This document shows, piece after piece, positions 31,875 to 40,983 of a stretch of DNA of 64,000 nucleotides. The stretch's first letter is position 1; each line of letters begins with the position of its first letter. The stretch is taken from contig NZ_CP047569.1 in NCBI RefSeq assembly GCF_009903625.1, forward strand, positions 888,001 to 952,000, in the 5' to 3' direction. Position numbers and translations under genes: made by a program. Below the pieces are notes generated by a model, which saw nothing but the letters and a program-made list of their open reading frames with translations, ran no database searches and had not been told where the DNA came from. The DNA comes from Microbulbifer sp. ALW1 (lineage in GTDB: Bacteria; Pseudomonadota; Gammaproteobacteria; Pseudomonadales; Cellvibrionaceae).

Positions 31875-34448
31875 TCAGTGAATCAGAATCATCGCGCTGC
31901 CCATGGCAGCCGCACAGGTGGCTTTCACGGTGGTCGCGGTGCGGGCGGCGTCGCAAGCAGTGCCGCTACTGCAGGTCGTCATGATGTTGATCAATTCATC
32001 CAGTTCCGCACGCACCGCGCTCTCATCCGGCGCCGTGGCCAGTTGTGCGGTGTGGCCGCCAACTGCCGCAGGCCAGGCAATCGGACGCCCGAGCAGTTTT
32101 TCCAGCAGCGGATCGATGATCTGCGCGCGTTTGGCGTCAGTGTCAAACGCACTGCTGGCTGCGGCGGAGAAATCAAAGCCGGGGAAGTAGCTGGCACGGG
32201 CGCTGGTGTCGTCCACCAGGGTGCTGCAGTACTTCACCGCCAGCTGGGTAATACCCATCTGCTGTGCGGCGAGGAAGCCGCGCACGTCCGCTTCGACAGG
32301 CAGTTGCTGTTTCACCTTTTCCCAGGTCTCGACAACGGCGCTATTGGCACTGGAGATGCCGGTGGCCGCAGACAGCGCTGCGTGAATCTGTTCAAAACGG
32401 CGGATGCCGATGCGCGGTTGCGGGGCGAGGTCTGCCGGCGTAGCCGGTGCCGCGGGGGTGGCTTCGATGCGCACAAATTCCTCGTTACCCAGGCGTTCAA
32501 AGGTCAGGAAGAACTCGTCGGAAGTGGGACCTTTTTCCAGCGTGATGATGGTGCCGAGTGGGGAAAGTTTCTGGCCGCTGGCCGGGTCGTAATCGGTGGC
32601 CGTCACGGTGGTATCGAGATTTGCCCAAGCCTGGCCGACCACGGCCTCGCGGCCGTTAATGCCGATACGCATGCCCTGGATCACTACACCGTCGGGAGTT
32701 ACGCCGTCTTCCAGGGTGATGAACTTGGGTTCGCTGAACAGGTAACCGTGGTTGTCGTACTGCTGCACTTCGAACATGACGTAACCCTGGGGTACGTCGG
32801 TCTGCTCTTCCACCTTGAACAGCAGCATGTATTTCTCGCCGACGCCGGCTTCAAAGTTGGTGAGGATATCGTCCTGGTTCAGGGCGCGGGAGTGGATCGC
32901 CAGCAGGCGGATAGAGCCCTGCCAGGCAAAATCGTTGGAGGCCTCGGAGCCCAGCACCAGCGCAAAGGTATCGTCCCAGGTGGAGAGCAGGCCTGGGGCA
33001 ACCGGATCCGCGTCGCCGGTGAATTCGCCGTTGACGTAGAGGCGGCGGCCGTTGATCGGATCGAAGGTGGCGACCACATGCTGCAGGGTGGCCTGGGCCC
33101 GCTCGGCCATGTCCTCGGTGATTAGCGCGGGCATACCATTGGCGTCGGTACTGGCATCGTTGCGGTTCTGGAAGGTGTAGTTGTACATCGCCTGGCCAAG
33201 GGTGAAGTTGCGGATGTCGTTGCCACCGGAGTAGCTCACGATCCGCGCCGGACCTTCCTGCACCACATTGGCCGGGGCTACCCAGGCCTCGATGGTGTAT
33301 TCGCCGGTGCCGCTCAGGGTATCGAACAGACGTTTGCTGGTGGCGGTGGCGCCCTGGGCCTTGCCGCCGTTCAGCTGAATGCCCCAGGAACCGAGCCACT
33401 CCACATCGCCAGACAGATTGAGATTGATCGCCGGGTTAACCCCGGAGGTGTCGTAAGCCACGGTGCCGCTGCCGGATTTGAACTCGTAAAGCGCGATGGC
33501 ATTGTTCTCGATACGGCCGCCACCACTGGCGACGATGCCATCGGTGAGGTAGAGCGCTTTACTGATCACCCAGTTGGGGTCCACTTCGGTGACCGCGATA
33601 CCGTCGACGAAATTCTTGATGGCCGCGGCCATGGTATCGGCGTTCTCGCTGCAGTTGCTCCAGCAATTGTGGAAGTCGGTACCGAGGCGGACCACGAGCC
33701 GGGATTTTTCCGGGCTGTCCAGGTCCATGCGCGCCTTGGAGGCCTCGTAGGCCTGGTCGACGTCGGCGCTGGCAATATACGGCTGCTGTGCGGTACCGGC
33801 ATCCTCGCTGTGACAACCGGAGCAGTACTCTTCCAGCAATGGGTAGACGGTCGTTGCAAAGTTCGCACTGGACGCGGGGAAGCTTTTGCTCGCACCGACT
33901 TCGCGCTCGGTCGGCGCGGTCAGGGTAATGCTGCTGGCCACAGAGCCGGCAGCGGACGCCCACTCCTCAATGTAATTGGTGATGATTTCCGCACAGGCAT
34001 CGGGGCTGGCGAGCCAGCAGTTGTGGCCGCTGGCCACCTTGGTGACCAGGCGGGAATCTTCCGGGCTGCCGAGGTTGACCAGTTCGCGACCTTCGCCGTG
34101 GGCCAGGTTGACATCGTCGCCGCGTACAAAGCGCGGGCTCTGGTTACCCTCGATATGGCAGCTGCCGCAGCGGTTTTCCGCTGCCAGGTTGTCCCAGATA
34201 TAGCGTTTGTAATTCTGCACATCTTCGCTTTCCGGTGCCGGGCCGGAATAGCTGGTGTCGCCGCTGTCGGGATTGGTATTGGGCAACTCTTCCGTGGCCT
34301 GGCCGCTGCCGCCGGAGCAGGCGACCAGCAGCGCTGATGCAAACACGCAGGAGAGTAGCGCAGTGCGGCGCAGCACGGACTTACGCAGTTGCGGGCGCGC
34401 AAACAGGGTGCTGAAGCTGAGCTGGAATTGTGCGGTATCGTTGTGCAT
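31875..34448 (-). CDS. Dihaem c-type cytochrome lipoprotein with LamG domain
   Basis: An 857-residue lipoprotein (lipobox LLVAC, Cys44). Two CXXCH haem sites are at about residues 94-98 (CGSCH) and 209-213 (CSGCH). Each is followed about 50 residues later by an HNCW motif, with an intervening SPE(D/K)SRLV motif, so the region is a tandem duplication of one module. A LamG/concanavalin-like domain lies at about residues 330-550 (IALYEFKSGSGTVAYDTSG, YTIEAWVAPANV). It probably sits on the cell surface and binds or oxidises a ligand. The start at MHNDTAQ was chosen to give the signal peptide. Confidence 0.8.
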   Translation of the reverse strand: MHNDTAQFQLSFSTLFARPQLRKSVLRRTALLSCVFASALLVACSGGSGQATEELPNTNPDSGDTSYSGPAPESEDVQNYKRYIWDNLAAENRCGSCHIEGNQSPRFVRGDDVNLAHGEGRELVNLGSPEDSRLVTKVASGHNCWLASPDACAEIITNYIEEWASAAGSVASSITLTAPTEREVGASKSFPASSANFATTVYPLLEEYCSGCHSEDAGTAQQPYIASADVDQAYEASKARMDLDSPEKSRLVVRLGTDFHNCWSNCSENADTMAAAIKNFVDGIAVTEVDPNWVISKALYLTDGIVASGGGRIENNAIALYEFKSGSGTVAYDTSGVNPAINLNLSGDVEWLGSWGIQLNGGKAQGATATSKRLFDTLSGTGEYTIEAWVAPANVVQEGPARIVSYSGGNDIRNFTLGQAMYNYTFQNRNDASTDANGMPALITEDMAERAQATLQHVVATFDPINGRRLYVNGEFTGDADPVAPGLLSTWDDTFALVLGSEASNDFAWQGSIRLLAIHSRALNQDDILTNFEAGVGEKYMLLFKVEEQTDVPQGYVMFEVQQYDNHGYLFSEPKFITLEDGVTPDGVVIQGMRIGINGREAVVGQAWANLDTTVTATDYDPASGQKLSPLGTIITLEKGPTSDEFFLTFERLGNEEFVRIEATPAAPATPADLAPQPRIGIRRFEQIHAALSAATGISSANSAVVETWEKVKQQLPVEADVRGFLAAQQMGITQLAVKYCSTLVDDTSARASYFPGFDFSAAASSAFDTDAKRAQIIDPLLEKLLGRPIAWPAAVGGHTAQLATAPDESAVRAELDELINIMTTCSSGTACDAARTATTVKATCAAAMGSAMILIH

Positions 34449-34452
34449 TTTC

Positions 34453-35688
34453 TTATTCTCCCGCGCAGTAAACCGCAGTGTCCGCATACACCTGCTTCAG
34501 TTTGTAACCGTTGCCGGTAAAGTTGCTGGTGATGTTTTCGATCTGGTCGCGGTCCGCTTGATCTTCCGGTGCACGCAGGCACACCTGTTCAAAGACTTTG
34601 GTCACCTGGCACTGGGCGAAGGCCTGGCTGTTGGCCAGCTCCTGCCCCATGGACTTGGCACCATTGCCGGAGCCGGGCAGCGTTTCGCTCCAGCCCAGGT
34701 GCATGTTGGGTCCCTGCCGCCAGTAGTTGTCCCACTTGTCGTCGGGAATCACAAAGCCATAGGGGAAGGTGGCGCTGTTTATGTGGTTTTTGGCCTGTAC
34801 GCGTGTGCCAGTTGCGGGGTCGGTATCGCCGCTGCGGTTGTAATCGATCTGGCCGTTTTCCCCGGTGGGGTCATTTTCCACATCGTAGGCGAAGTTGTAG
34901 TAGGCAAAGGCCTGGGCCATGGGATCCATGCCGCTGTGGCAGCCGATACAGTTGTTCTGGAATACCCGGCTGTCGCCACCGGGGCTGCGGCTCACATCCT
35001 GGCGAATGCGATCCGGCGGCCTTGAAGTGTCGTGCACCTGTTCCAGGTCCCGGCACAGGTGATTCATCAGGGTAAAGCGGAACATGGCGCGGTTGGTGCC
35101 CGCATAGAAAAACGCCTTGGCGCCGCCGCGGGTGGTCATCACCCCGGCGGTGGCCTCGCTGGGCAGGCCGGTTACGGAGGATTGGGGCTGGCGTTGGAGA
35201 GCGCTCTGTAGCGGATAACCACTGTTTTCCAAGGCTTCGTAATGGTTGTTGTTGCTGTTGCTGTAGGCCGGCAGGTTAAGCCCGGAGGCGCCGGTGCCGG
35301 TATAGAGGATGTCGCCGGAGAGAATCTCACGGAAGTCGACATCGTCGCGCACCATACCGATGACGGTTGCGGTGTAATCGTTCAGCGGCGCGAAGTTGTC
35401 ACCGTCGCGGTTGGTCCAGGGCGTAACGAGGTTTTTCAGCGTGACGTTATAGAAGGCATCGTTGTCCATCGCGAGATGCGCCGCTACCTCGGCATTGCCA
35501 TTGGCAATTTCTTCGGCCATGGCGGTGAGTACGCCCACGCTCGGCTTGACCCCGGTGAGACGACTGTGGATTTGCGCTGCCTGTTCTTCCGCTCCCGCCA
35601 GGGCCGGGTTGGCACTGATGGCGGCAAGGGTGCCAAGGCAGGCGGTCGCCGCGCATAGCAGGCGCGCAGCGGGCGATTTTATTTTCAT
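34453..35688 (-). CDS. Exported c-type haem protein
   Basis: A 411-residue protein with a signal peptide (ending NPALAGA) and one CXXCH haem site (CIGCH at residues 247-251, followed by SGMDPM). The rest resembles DUF1592/PSD1-type neighbours: IRQDVSRSPGG and DPMAQAFAYYNFAYDVEND. It begins the minus-strand half of the divergon and is separated from the next gene by 4 bp. An electron-transfer role outside the cytoplasm is likely, probably paired with the adjacent LamG cytochrome. Confidence 0.75.
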   Translation of the reverse strand: MKIKSPAARLLCAATACLGTLAAISANPALAGAEEQAAQIHSRLTGVKPSVGVLTAMAEEIANGNAEVAAHLAMDNDAFYNVTLKNLVTPWTNRDGDNFAPLNDYTATVIGMVRDDVDFREILSGDILYTGTGASGLNLPAYSNSNNNHYEALENSGYPLQSALQRQPQSSVTGLPSEATAGVMTTRGGAKAFFYAGTNRAMFRFTLMNHLCRDLEQVHDTSRPPDRIRQDVSRSPGGDSRVFQNNCIGCHSGMDPMAQAFAYYNFAYDVENDPTGENGQIDYNRSGDTDPATGTRVQAKNHINSATFPYGFVIPDDKWDNYWRQGPNMHLGWSETLPGSGNGAKSMGQELANSQAFAQCQVTKVFEQVCLRAPEDQADRDQIENITSNFTGNGYKLKQVYADTAVYCAGE

Positions 35689-35938
35689 GGTAATGATCGC
35701 TTTGGTGTTGTGCTTGTAGCGCAGCGTTTAATTGACTTTTGTAACAGTCAGGCAATTGGCAACGGATACTAATGAATGCACAAGGATTCACCAGCGGTAA
35801 AAATTTAAAGCGTGTGCTGGTTGGCAAAAACCATGTGCATCGCTTGAGACTAAGGCGGTCAATCGCGAGAATCAGGCGCAATTATTCTGTGTAAATATGG
35901 CAGACGTAAGTCCAGTTATAGCGACGTAAACAAGGTGA
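35689..35938. other. Divergent promoter region of the cytochrome block
   Basis: About 250 bp between the two halves of the divergon. It is AT-richer than the coding DNA. Promoters for both directions must lie here. No clear operator or RNA gene was found. Confidence 0.5.
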
Positions 35939-38692
35939 GTGTTCACTACGGAAAAGCTGATTGGAGACTTGGACGAGGGTACCTATTTGAATCATTTTTA
36001 TACACAGCTGCGGACGATTGGCGGACTGTCTGCGCTATGGACGCTTGCGCTGCTGACGGGCTGTTCCGGTGGCAGCGGTGAAGGCTCCAGTCTCGGCGGT
36101 GGTGATCAGGCGCAGGATCCGGTGGTGGTGGATTACCCGGTAGCCTATGTGCGCCGCACGCTGAACCGGAACGAAGACGACCTGCTGATGGGTGACAGTA
36201 TCTACGCGCCCTCTTCGTTTAATCCCGGCGCTGAACTGGTGCTGCGCGATCGCGCCACCGCCAGCGCCGATGAGCGGGTATTGACGGAAAATCTGTTCGT
36301 CAGCGACGAAGAGGCGGGAGTTATTTTCGAGGGCGGTTACGACGTTAAAGACCTGACGGTATCCGCCGATGGCAGCACCATGGCATTCGCCATGCGCGCG
36401 CCGGATATCGAAGGGCTGGATGACGATGAACAGCCCAGCTGGAATATCTGGCTGTACGATTTTGCTTCCGCGGAATTAAAGCGGGCCATCCAGTCTGACC
36501 TGATTGCCGAAGAAGGGGATGATATCGCCCCGGCATTTTTGCCCGATGGCCGCATCGTTTTTACCTCTACTCGCCAGCGACGCTCCCGTGCGTTACTGCT
36601 GGATGACAACAAGCCACAGTTTTCTGCCCTGGCGGAAAACCTGGATGAACCTGCCTTCGTACTACACGTGATGGAAGCGGATGGCAGCGATATTCGACAG
36701 ATTTCCTACAACCAGAGCCACGATCTTTCCCCAACGGTTCTGTTTAATGGCCGCATCCTGTTCAATCGCTGGGACAATATGGGCGGTGTCGATCGCCTGA
36801 GCCTGTACACCGTCAAACCCGATGGCACCGACCTGCAGTTCCAATACGGTTATCACAGCCAGGCCACCGGCCTCAGTGCCAATCCGCAAAGTGACCCGGT
36901 TGTGGCCACCTTCAGTAAACCCCAGCAGATGCCAGATGGTCGCATTCTCGTCACCCTACGTTCCCCGGAGGGGATTACCTTCGGCGGCGATATGGTGGTC
37001 ATCGATGCCGACAATTTCACCGAGGCCTACAGTGAGCCGGAGCAGGCGGGCGTGCTGCAGGGGCAGGAGTCTCTGTCGGTACTGCAGGTCATCACCGACG
37101 GTGGTCTCTCCCCCCACGGCCTGTTTGCCAATGCCTGGGCCTTTCACGATGGCACCAGCCGCCTGCTGGTCAGCTGGAGCGAGTGTCGGGTAATCGACCC
37201 GGAAACCGAGCTGCCGCAACCCTGTACCGAAGAGTGGCTGGCCACGCCGGATATCGTGCCCGCGGATCCGCTGTATGGTCTGTGGATTTACGACTATGTC
37301 GAGGGTACCCAGCGGCCCATTATCCAGCCGGTTGAGGGACAGATGATTTCCGAAGCCGTCACTGCGGATACCCGTCCGGTGGCCGAATTCGTTCCCGAGC
37401 CTATCCCCGGTATTGATATCGACCGCGACCTGGTGGATGAGGGAATGGCGATTCTGGATATTCGCAGCGTCTACGATTTTGACGGCGAGCCCGCACTGGA
37501 TATCGCCGCGGTGGCAGACCCGCTGCAGACGTCCGCCGGCGAGCGCCCGGCGCGTTTCCTCCGAGTAGTGAAAGCGGTGGGGATTCCCGATCGCGATACC
37601 CTGGATTTCGACCGCAGTGCCTTCGGTCGCAACCGCAGCCAACTGATGCGCGAGATCATCGGCTACACCCCGATTCAGCCAGACGGTTCGGTGCGGGTGA
37701 AGGTGCCCGCGGATGTGCCGCTGGCGATTTCGGTGGTGGATGCCAATGGCCGTCGCATTGTCGGTCGTCACAACAACTGGCTGCAGTTCCGCGCCGGCGA
37801 AATCAGGCAGTGCCAGGGCTGCCACAGCCGCGACAGCGAAGTGCCCCACGGGCGTGACGATAAGCAGCCGGAAGCGGCCTGGGCCGGCGCGCCCACCAGC
37901 GAGGCGCCCTTCGCCAACACCGAGCCCGCGCTGAATGCACAAATGGGCGAGACCATGGCGCAACTGATGGCGCGGGTAGCCGGGCACCCGGTACTGGAAG
38001 GAGATTTGAAATTCAGTGACCTGTGGACGGATTCCGCGCTGCGGGCAAAAGACCCCAGCAGCGAACTGTTGATGAGCGAGTTGCTGACGCCGGCGCCGAT
38101 CAGCGTCGCCTGCCAGAGCGCCTGGAGCGCGGATTGCCGCACGGTTATCCACTACCCCACCCACATCCAGCCCATCTGGGATCTGCCGCGGGAGATTACC
38201 GATGATATGGGCACGGTACTGGAAGACCGTACCTGCACTGGCTGCCACAGCAACCGCGATGCTGCCGGCATGGCCCAGGTACCGCCGGGGCAGCTGGACC
38301 TGCGCAGTGATCAGTCCGGCGTAAACACCAATTACAGTACCTCCTACGTGGAGTTGATCTTCGACAACCCCATTCAAGAGTTGCGCGACGGCGCGGTACA
38401 GAATGTGCTGGTGCAGGATACCGACGACAACGGCAACCTGCTGTTTGAAACCGATGAGGACGGCGAGTTAATTCTGGATGCCGATGGCAACCCGATTCCT
38501 GTTATGGTTACCGTCGACATTCAGCGGATCATGGATACCAATGGCGCGAATGCCAGTCGCTTCTTCGAGGTATTTGAAGCGGATGGCTTCCACGCCGGTG
38601 AACTGTCCGCTGCGGAATTGCGTTTGATTTCAGAGTGGCTGGATATCGGTGCGCAGTATTACAACAATCCCTTTGAAGCACCGGTCAACTGA
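35939..38692 (+). CDS. HzsA-related dihaem lipoprotein
   Basis: A 917-residue lipoprotein (lipobox LLTGC) with PD40/TolB-like beta-propeller repeats (for example PDGRIVFTSTRQRR, VLFNGRILFNRWD, PDGTDLQFQYGYHS) and two CXXCH sites near residues 625 (CQGCH) and 766 (CTGCH). This resembles HzsA-related proteins, named for the hydrazine synthase alpha subunit, but the organism is not an anammox bacterium, so hydrazine synthesis should not be assumed. A GTG start is given here. A TTG at 35987, preceded by GAGGG, would begin directly at the signal peptide and is a good alternative. Confidence 0.75.
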   Translation: MFTTEKLIGDLDEGTYLNHFYTQLRTIGGLSALWTLALLTGCSGGSGEGSSLGGGDQAQDPVVVDYPVAYVRRTLNRNEDDLLMGDSIYAPSSFNPGAELVLRDRATASADERVLTENLFVSDEEAGVIFEGGYDVKDLTVSADGSTMAFAMRAPDIEGLDDDEQPSWNIWLYDFASAELKRAIQSDLIAEEGDDIAPAFLPDGRIVFTSTRQRRSRALLLDDNKPQFSALAENLDEPAFVLHVMEADGSDIRQISYNQSHDLSPTVLFNGRILFNRWDNMGGVDRLSLYTVKPDGTDLQFQYGYHSQATGLSANPQSDPVVATFSKPQQMPDGRILVTLRSPEGITFGGDMVVIDADNFTEAYSEPEQAGVLQGQESLSVLQVITDGGLSPHGLFANAWAFHDGTSRLLVSWSECRVIDPETELPQPCTEEWLATPDIVPADPLYGLWIYDYVEGTQRPIIQPVEGQMISEAVTADTRPVAEFVPEPIPGIDIDRDLVDEGMAILDIRSVYDFDGEPALDIAAVADPLQTSAGERPARFLRVVKAVGIPDRDTLDFDRSAFGRNRSQLMREIIGYTPIQPDGSVRVKVPADVPLAISVVDANGRRIVGRHNNWLQFRAGEIRQCQGCHSRDSEVPHGRDDKQPEAAWAGAPTSEAPFANTEPALNAQMGETMAQLMARVAGHPVLEGDLKFSDLWTDSALRAKDPSSELLMSELLTPAPISVACQSAWSADCRTVIHYPTHIQPIWDLPREITDDMGTVLEDRTCTGCHSNRDAAGMAQVPPGQLDLRSDQSGVNTNYSTSYVELIFDNPIQELRDGAVQNVLVQDTDDNGNLLFETDEDGELILDADGNPIPVMVTVDIQRIMDTNGANASRFFEVFEADGFHAGELSAAELRLISEWLDIGAQYYNNPFEAPVN

Positions 38693-38695
38693 GTC

Positions 38696-39586
38696 ATGAA
38701 TTGGCAGCCCGGAAAATATTCCTTCCGTATACTCTCAACGACATCCATGCGGCTGGCGGCACTGGTCGCCGGCCTGTTGTTTGTCGGTCCGCTCCTGGCC
38801 AGCGAGAGTCACGCGGATGGGCGAGATCTACAGGTGCAGGAAGATAGCGCGGGAGTTATTGATAGCTTCTCCGCACAGCAGTTCGGCGGGCGTCAGCCGG
38901 AAGGTCTTGCCAGCGACGCCGAGCAGGTGATCGTCGGCGCTGTATTCCTGAACCTTTACACCGGCCCCGGGCGCGGTTACGTGATTGATCACGTAGTGGA
39001 ATACGGTGAGCCCCTGTGGCTGCTGAAACGCCGCACCGACTGGGTCAAGGTCATGACCCGCAGCGGTAAAACCGGCTGGGCAAAAATCGCTGAACTGGAT
39101 GAAGTATATACCCCGGAGGGCGAGCAGCTGGTGGTGCCCACCCCGGGGATCGACGACTATCGTGAGCAGGGGCTCCGTCTCGGTTTTTCCTACGGGGATT
39201 TTGCCGGTGCCAACTCCCTGGGGGTGTCACTGGGGTATCGCTTTACCGCGAATCTTTCGGCGGAATTGCGCGCGGCGCAGACCATCGGTGCCTATTCCGA
39301 TAGCCAGACCTATCAAGTGGCGGTATTGCACAAACCCTTCCCTCAGTGGCGGGTTTCGCCCTATTTTCTGCTGGGCACCGGTATCAATAGCACCTCCCCC
39401 AATGCCACCATCGTCGCCACCGAAGACCGCCAGGACACCACCATGCTGACCGGTGTCGGTGTTACCGCTTATCTTTCCCGTCGCTTTGCTTTGCGTGTGG
39501 AAGCTGCCAATCACTACCTGCTTACCTCGCGGGAAAACAATCAGGAGATAGTCGAATGGAAATTGGGATTCGACGTATTTATGTAA
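38696..39586 (+). CDS. SH3-domain outer-membrane beta-barrel protein
   Basis: A 296-residue exported protein with a signal region (LAALVAGLLFVGPLLASES), a bacterial SH3-like domain at about residues 80-140 (VFLNLYTGPGRGYVIDHVVEY, LWLLKRRTDWVKVMTRSGKTGWAK) and a C-terminal beta-barrel (GLRLGFSYGDFAGANSLG, ending KLGFDVFM). It starts 3 bp after the HzsA-related gene stop. The barrel may be the outer-membrane partner for the surface cytochromes. Confidence 0.75.
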   Translation: MNWQPGKYSFRILSTTSMRLAALVAGLLFVGPLLASESHADGRDLQVQEDSAGVIDSFSAQQFGGRQPEGLASDAEQVIVGAVFLNLYTGPGRGYVIDHVVEYGEPLWLLKRRTDWVKVMTRSGKTGWAKIAELDEVYTPEGEQLVVPTPGIDDYREQGLRLGFSYGDFAGANSLGVSLGYRFTANLSAELRAAQTIGAYSDSQTYQVAVLHKPFPQWRVSPYFLLGTGINSTSPNATIVATEDRQDTTMLTGVGVTAYLSRRFALRVEAANHYLLTSRENNQEIVEWKLGFDVFM

Positions 39587-40212
39587 CATTCGCCGGCTTG
39601 TTGCTGGCGGCGTCCTGTGCCAGTGGCGCCCTGGCTCAGGGAGATGAAGCAATCGACGAGATTATCTCGCCGGATCTGGAGCGGCGGGAAATTCGCGAAG
39701 CGAAAATCGACACCGAAGACTTCGAGTTAACCGTGTATGCGGGCGGTATCATCAGTGTCGAGGATTTCGGCAGCAGTCGCCTGATCGGCGGCAGCCTGGC
39801 CTACCATATCAACGAAGATTTTTTTATGGAGGCGGGCTACGGCCAGACCAAGCTGGGGGAAACCAGTTACGAAAAACTGAGCGGCTCAGCCCCACTGCTG
39901 ACCGACGAAGAGCGCGAGCTCTCCATGTATAACCTGTCCCTGGCCTGGAACTTTATGCCCGGGGAAATTTTCATTTTCGACAAGTGGGCACTGAACAGTA
40001 ACCTCTACCTGATCGGCGGCATTGGCAATACCAGTTTCGCCGATGAAGAGCACTTCACCTACAACGTCGGTGCCGGCGTGCGCGTGCTGGCCCAGGACTG
40101 GCTGGCCCTGCGCCTGGATGTGCGCGATCACATTTTCGAGCACGAGATTTTTGGCGAGCCACTGCGAACTAATAATCTCTCTACCCAGTTGGGCTTTTCG
40201 ATCTATTTCTAA
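39556..40212 (+). CDS. Outer-membrane beta-barrel protein
   Basis: A 218-residue exported barrel protein. The signal peptide is MEIGIRRIYVTFAGLLLAAS, and strands such as EDFELTVYAGGIISVEDFG and NNLSTQLGFSIYF (C-terminal Phe) support an outer-membrane location. Its start overlaps the previous gene by 31 bp and has AGGAG just upstream, so translation is coupled. It is the second barrel in the block and was probably paralogous to the SH3 protein's barrel. Confidence 0.75.
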   Translation: MEIGIRRIYVTFAGLLLAASCASGALAQGDEAIDEIISPDLERREIREAKIDTEDFELTVYAGGIISVEDFGSSRLIGGSLAYHINEDFFMEAGYGQTKLGETSYEKLSGSAPLLTDEERELSMYNLSLAWNFMPGEIFIFDKWALNSNLYLIGGIGNTSFADEEHFTYNVGAGVRVLAQDWLALRLDVRDHIFEHEIFGEPLRTNNLSTQLGFSIYF

Positions 40213-40257
40213 ATTTGATTTCTGTACGGCTTATAAAAGAAAAAATGGAGTAACCCG

Positions 40258-40743
40258 ATGCGTAACCTGATTGCCGCCCTCTGTACCAGTGCTGCCCTTC
40301 TCGCGGGCGCGCCGGCGCTGGCCAGTGCCCCCGCCAGCGACTTTACCCTGGCTTCCCTTAACGACGGCAACCTGAAGCTCAGCGAACAGCGCGGCGAAGT
40401 GATCATGCTGAACTTCTGGGCATCCTGGTGTGGGCCCTGTCGCGAGGAAATGCCGCTACTGAGTGATCTGCACGCGCGCTACGAGCCGGTGGGTTTTCAG
40501 GTGTGGGGTGTGAATGTGGATGCCAACCGCGAAGATGCCCAGGCTATGCTGAAAAAAATCCCGGTGGAATTTCCGGTGCTGTTTGATGCCGAGAGCGACG
40601 TCAGCAAGCTCTTTGGCGTTGAAGCCATGCCTACCTCGGTGTTTATCGACCGCGACGGCAAGGTGCGCTACGTGCACAAGGGCTACCGCAGTGGCGATGA
40701 GGCCGAGTACAAAAAAATCATCAAGGAATTGATCCGGGAATAA
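40258..40743 (+). CDS. TlpA-family thioredoxin-like protein
   Basis: A 161-residue periplasmic thiol-disulfide protein: signal peptide (ending GAPALASA), then a TlpA/AhpC-TSA fold with the active site WASWCGPCREEMP near residues 57-69, FQVWGVNVDANREDAQAML and the cis-Pro segment EAMPTSVFIDRDG. In c-type cytochrome systems such proteins keep haem-binding Cys reduced. Here it could also act on the Cys tail of the next gene's product. It has a GGAG ribosome-binding site. Confidence 0.9.
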   Translation: MRNLIAALCTSAALLAGAPALASAPASDFTLASLNDGNLKLSEQRGEVIMLNFWASWCGPCREEMPLLSDLHARYEPVGFQVWGVNVDANREDAQAMLKKIPVEFPVLFDAESDVSKLFGVEAMPTSVFIDRDGKVRYVHKGYRSGDEAEYKKIIKELIRE

Positions 40744-40746
40744 TCC

Positions 40747-40983
40747 ATGGCCAAGCGCTTCCTTATCTGCCTGTCTTTACCTTTGTTCGCGATTCTCGCC
40801 GGTTGCGAAACCGTGATGCCGGAGCCCTGGGTAAAACCTTACGAGCGGCACTATCTCGCGGACCCGATCATGAGTTTCGAGCGCGATCCGGTGGCCGCCG
40901 GCTACATGAACCACGTGTATGAAGCGCGCGAAGCCGCACGCGGTGCAGAAGGTGGATCCGGAGGCGGTTGTGGCTGCAACTAA
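40747..40983 (+). CDS. DUF4266 small lipoprotein with Cys/Gly tail
   Basis: A 78-residue lipoprotein (lipobox AILAGC, Cys20) with the DUF4266 motif PWVKPYERHYLADPIMSFERDP and a C-terminal Gly-Ser-Cys tail (GGSGGGCGCN). Two cysteines in this tail could bind metal or be redox-active. DUF4266 proteins are usually found next to DUF3570 proteins and often near ApbE and thioredoxin genes, as here. The tail suggests it is a substrate of the adjacent TlpA-like protein. Function unknown. Confidence 0.85.
   Translation: MAKRFLICLSLPLFAILAGCETVMPEPWVKPYERHYLADPIMSFERDPVAAGYMNHVYEAREAARGAEGGSGGGCGCN

Noticed and set aside
36956..38377. 473-codon minus-strand frame
   Set aside because: Shadow of the HzsA-related gene, which has haem motifs and a signal sequence on the plus strand.
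35939..38692. Hydrazine synthase function for the HzsA-related protein
   Set aside because: HzsA-related domains are widespread outside anammox bacteria; no HzsB/C partner is present.
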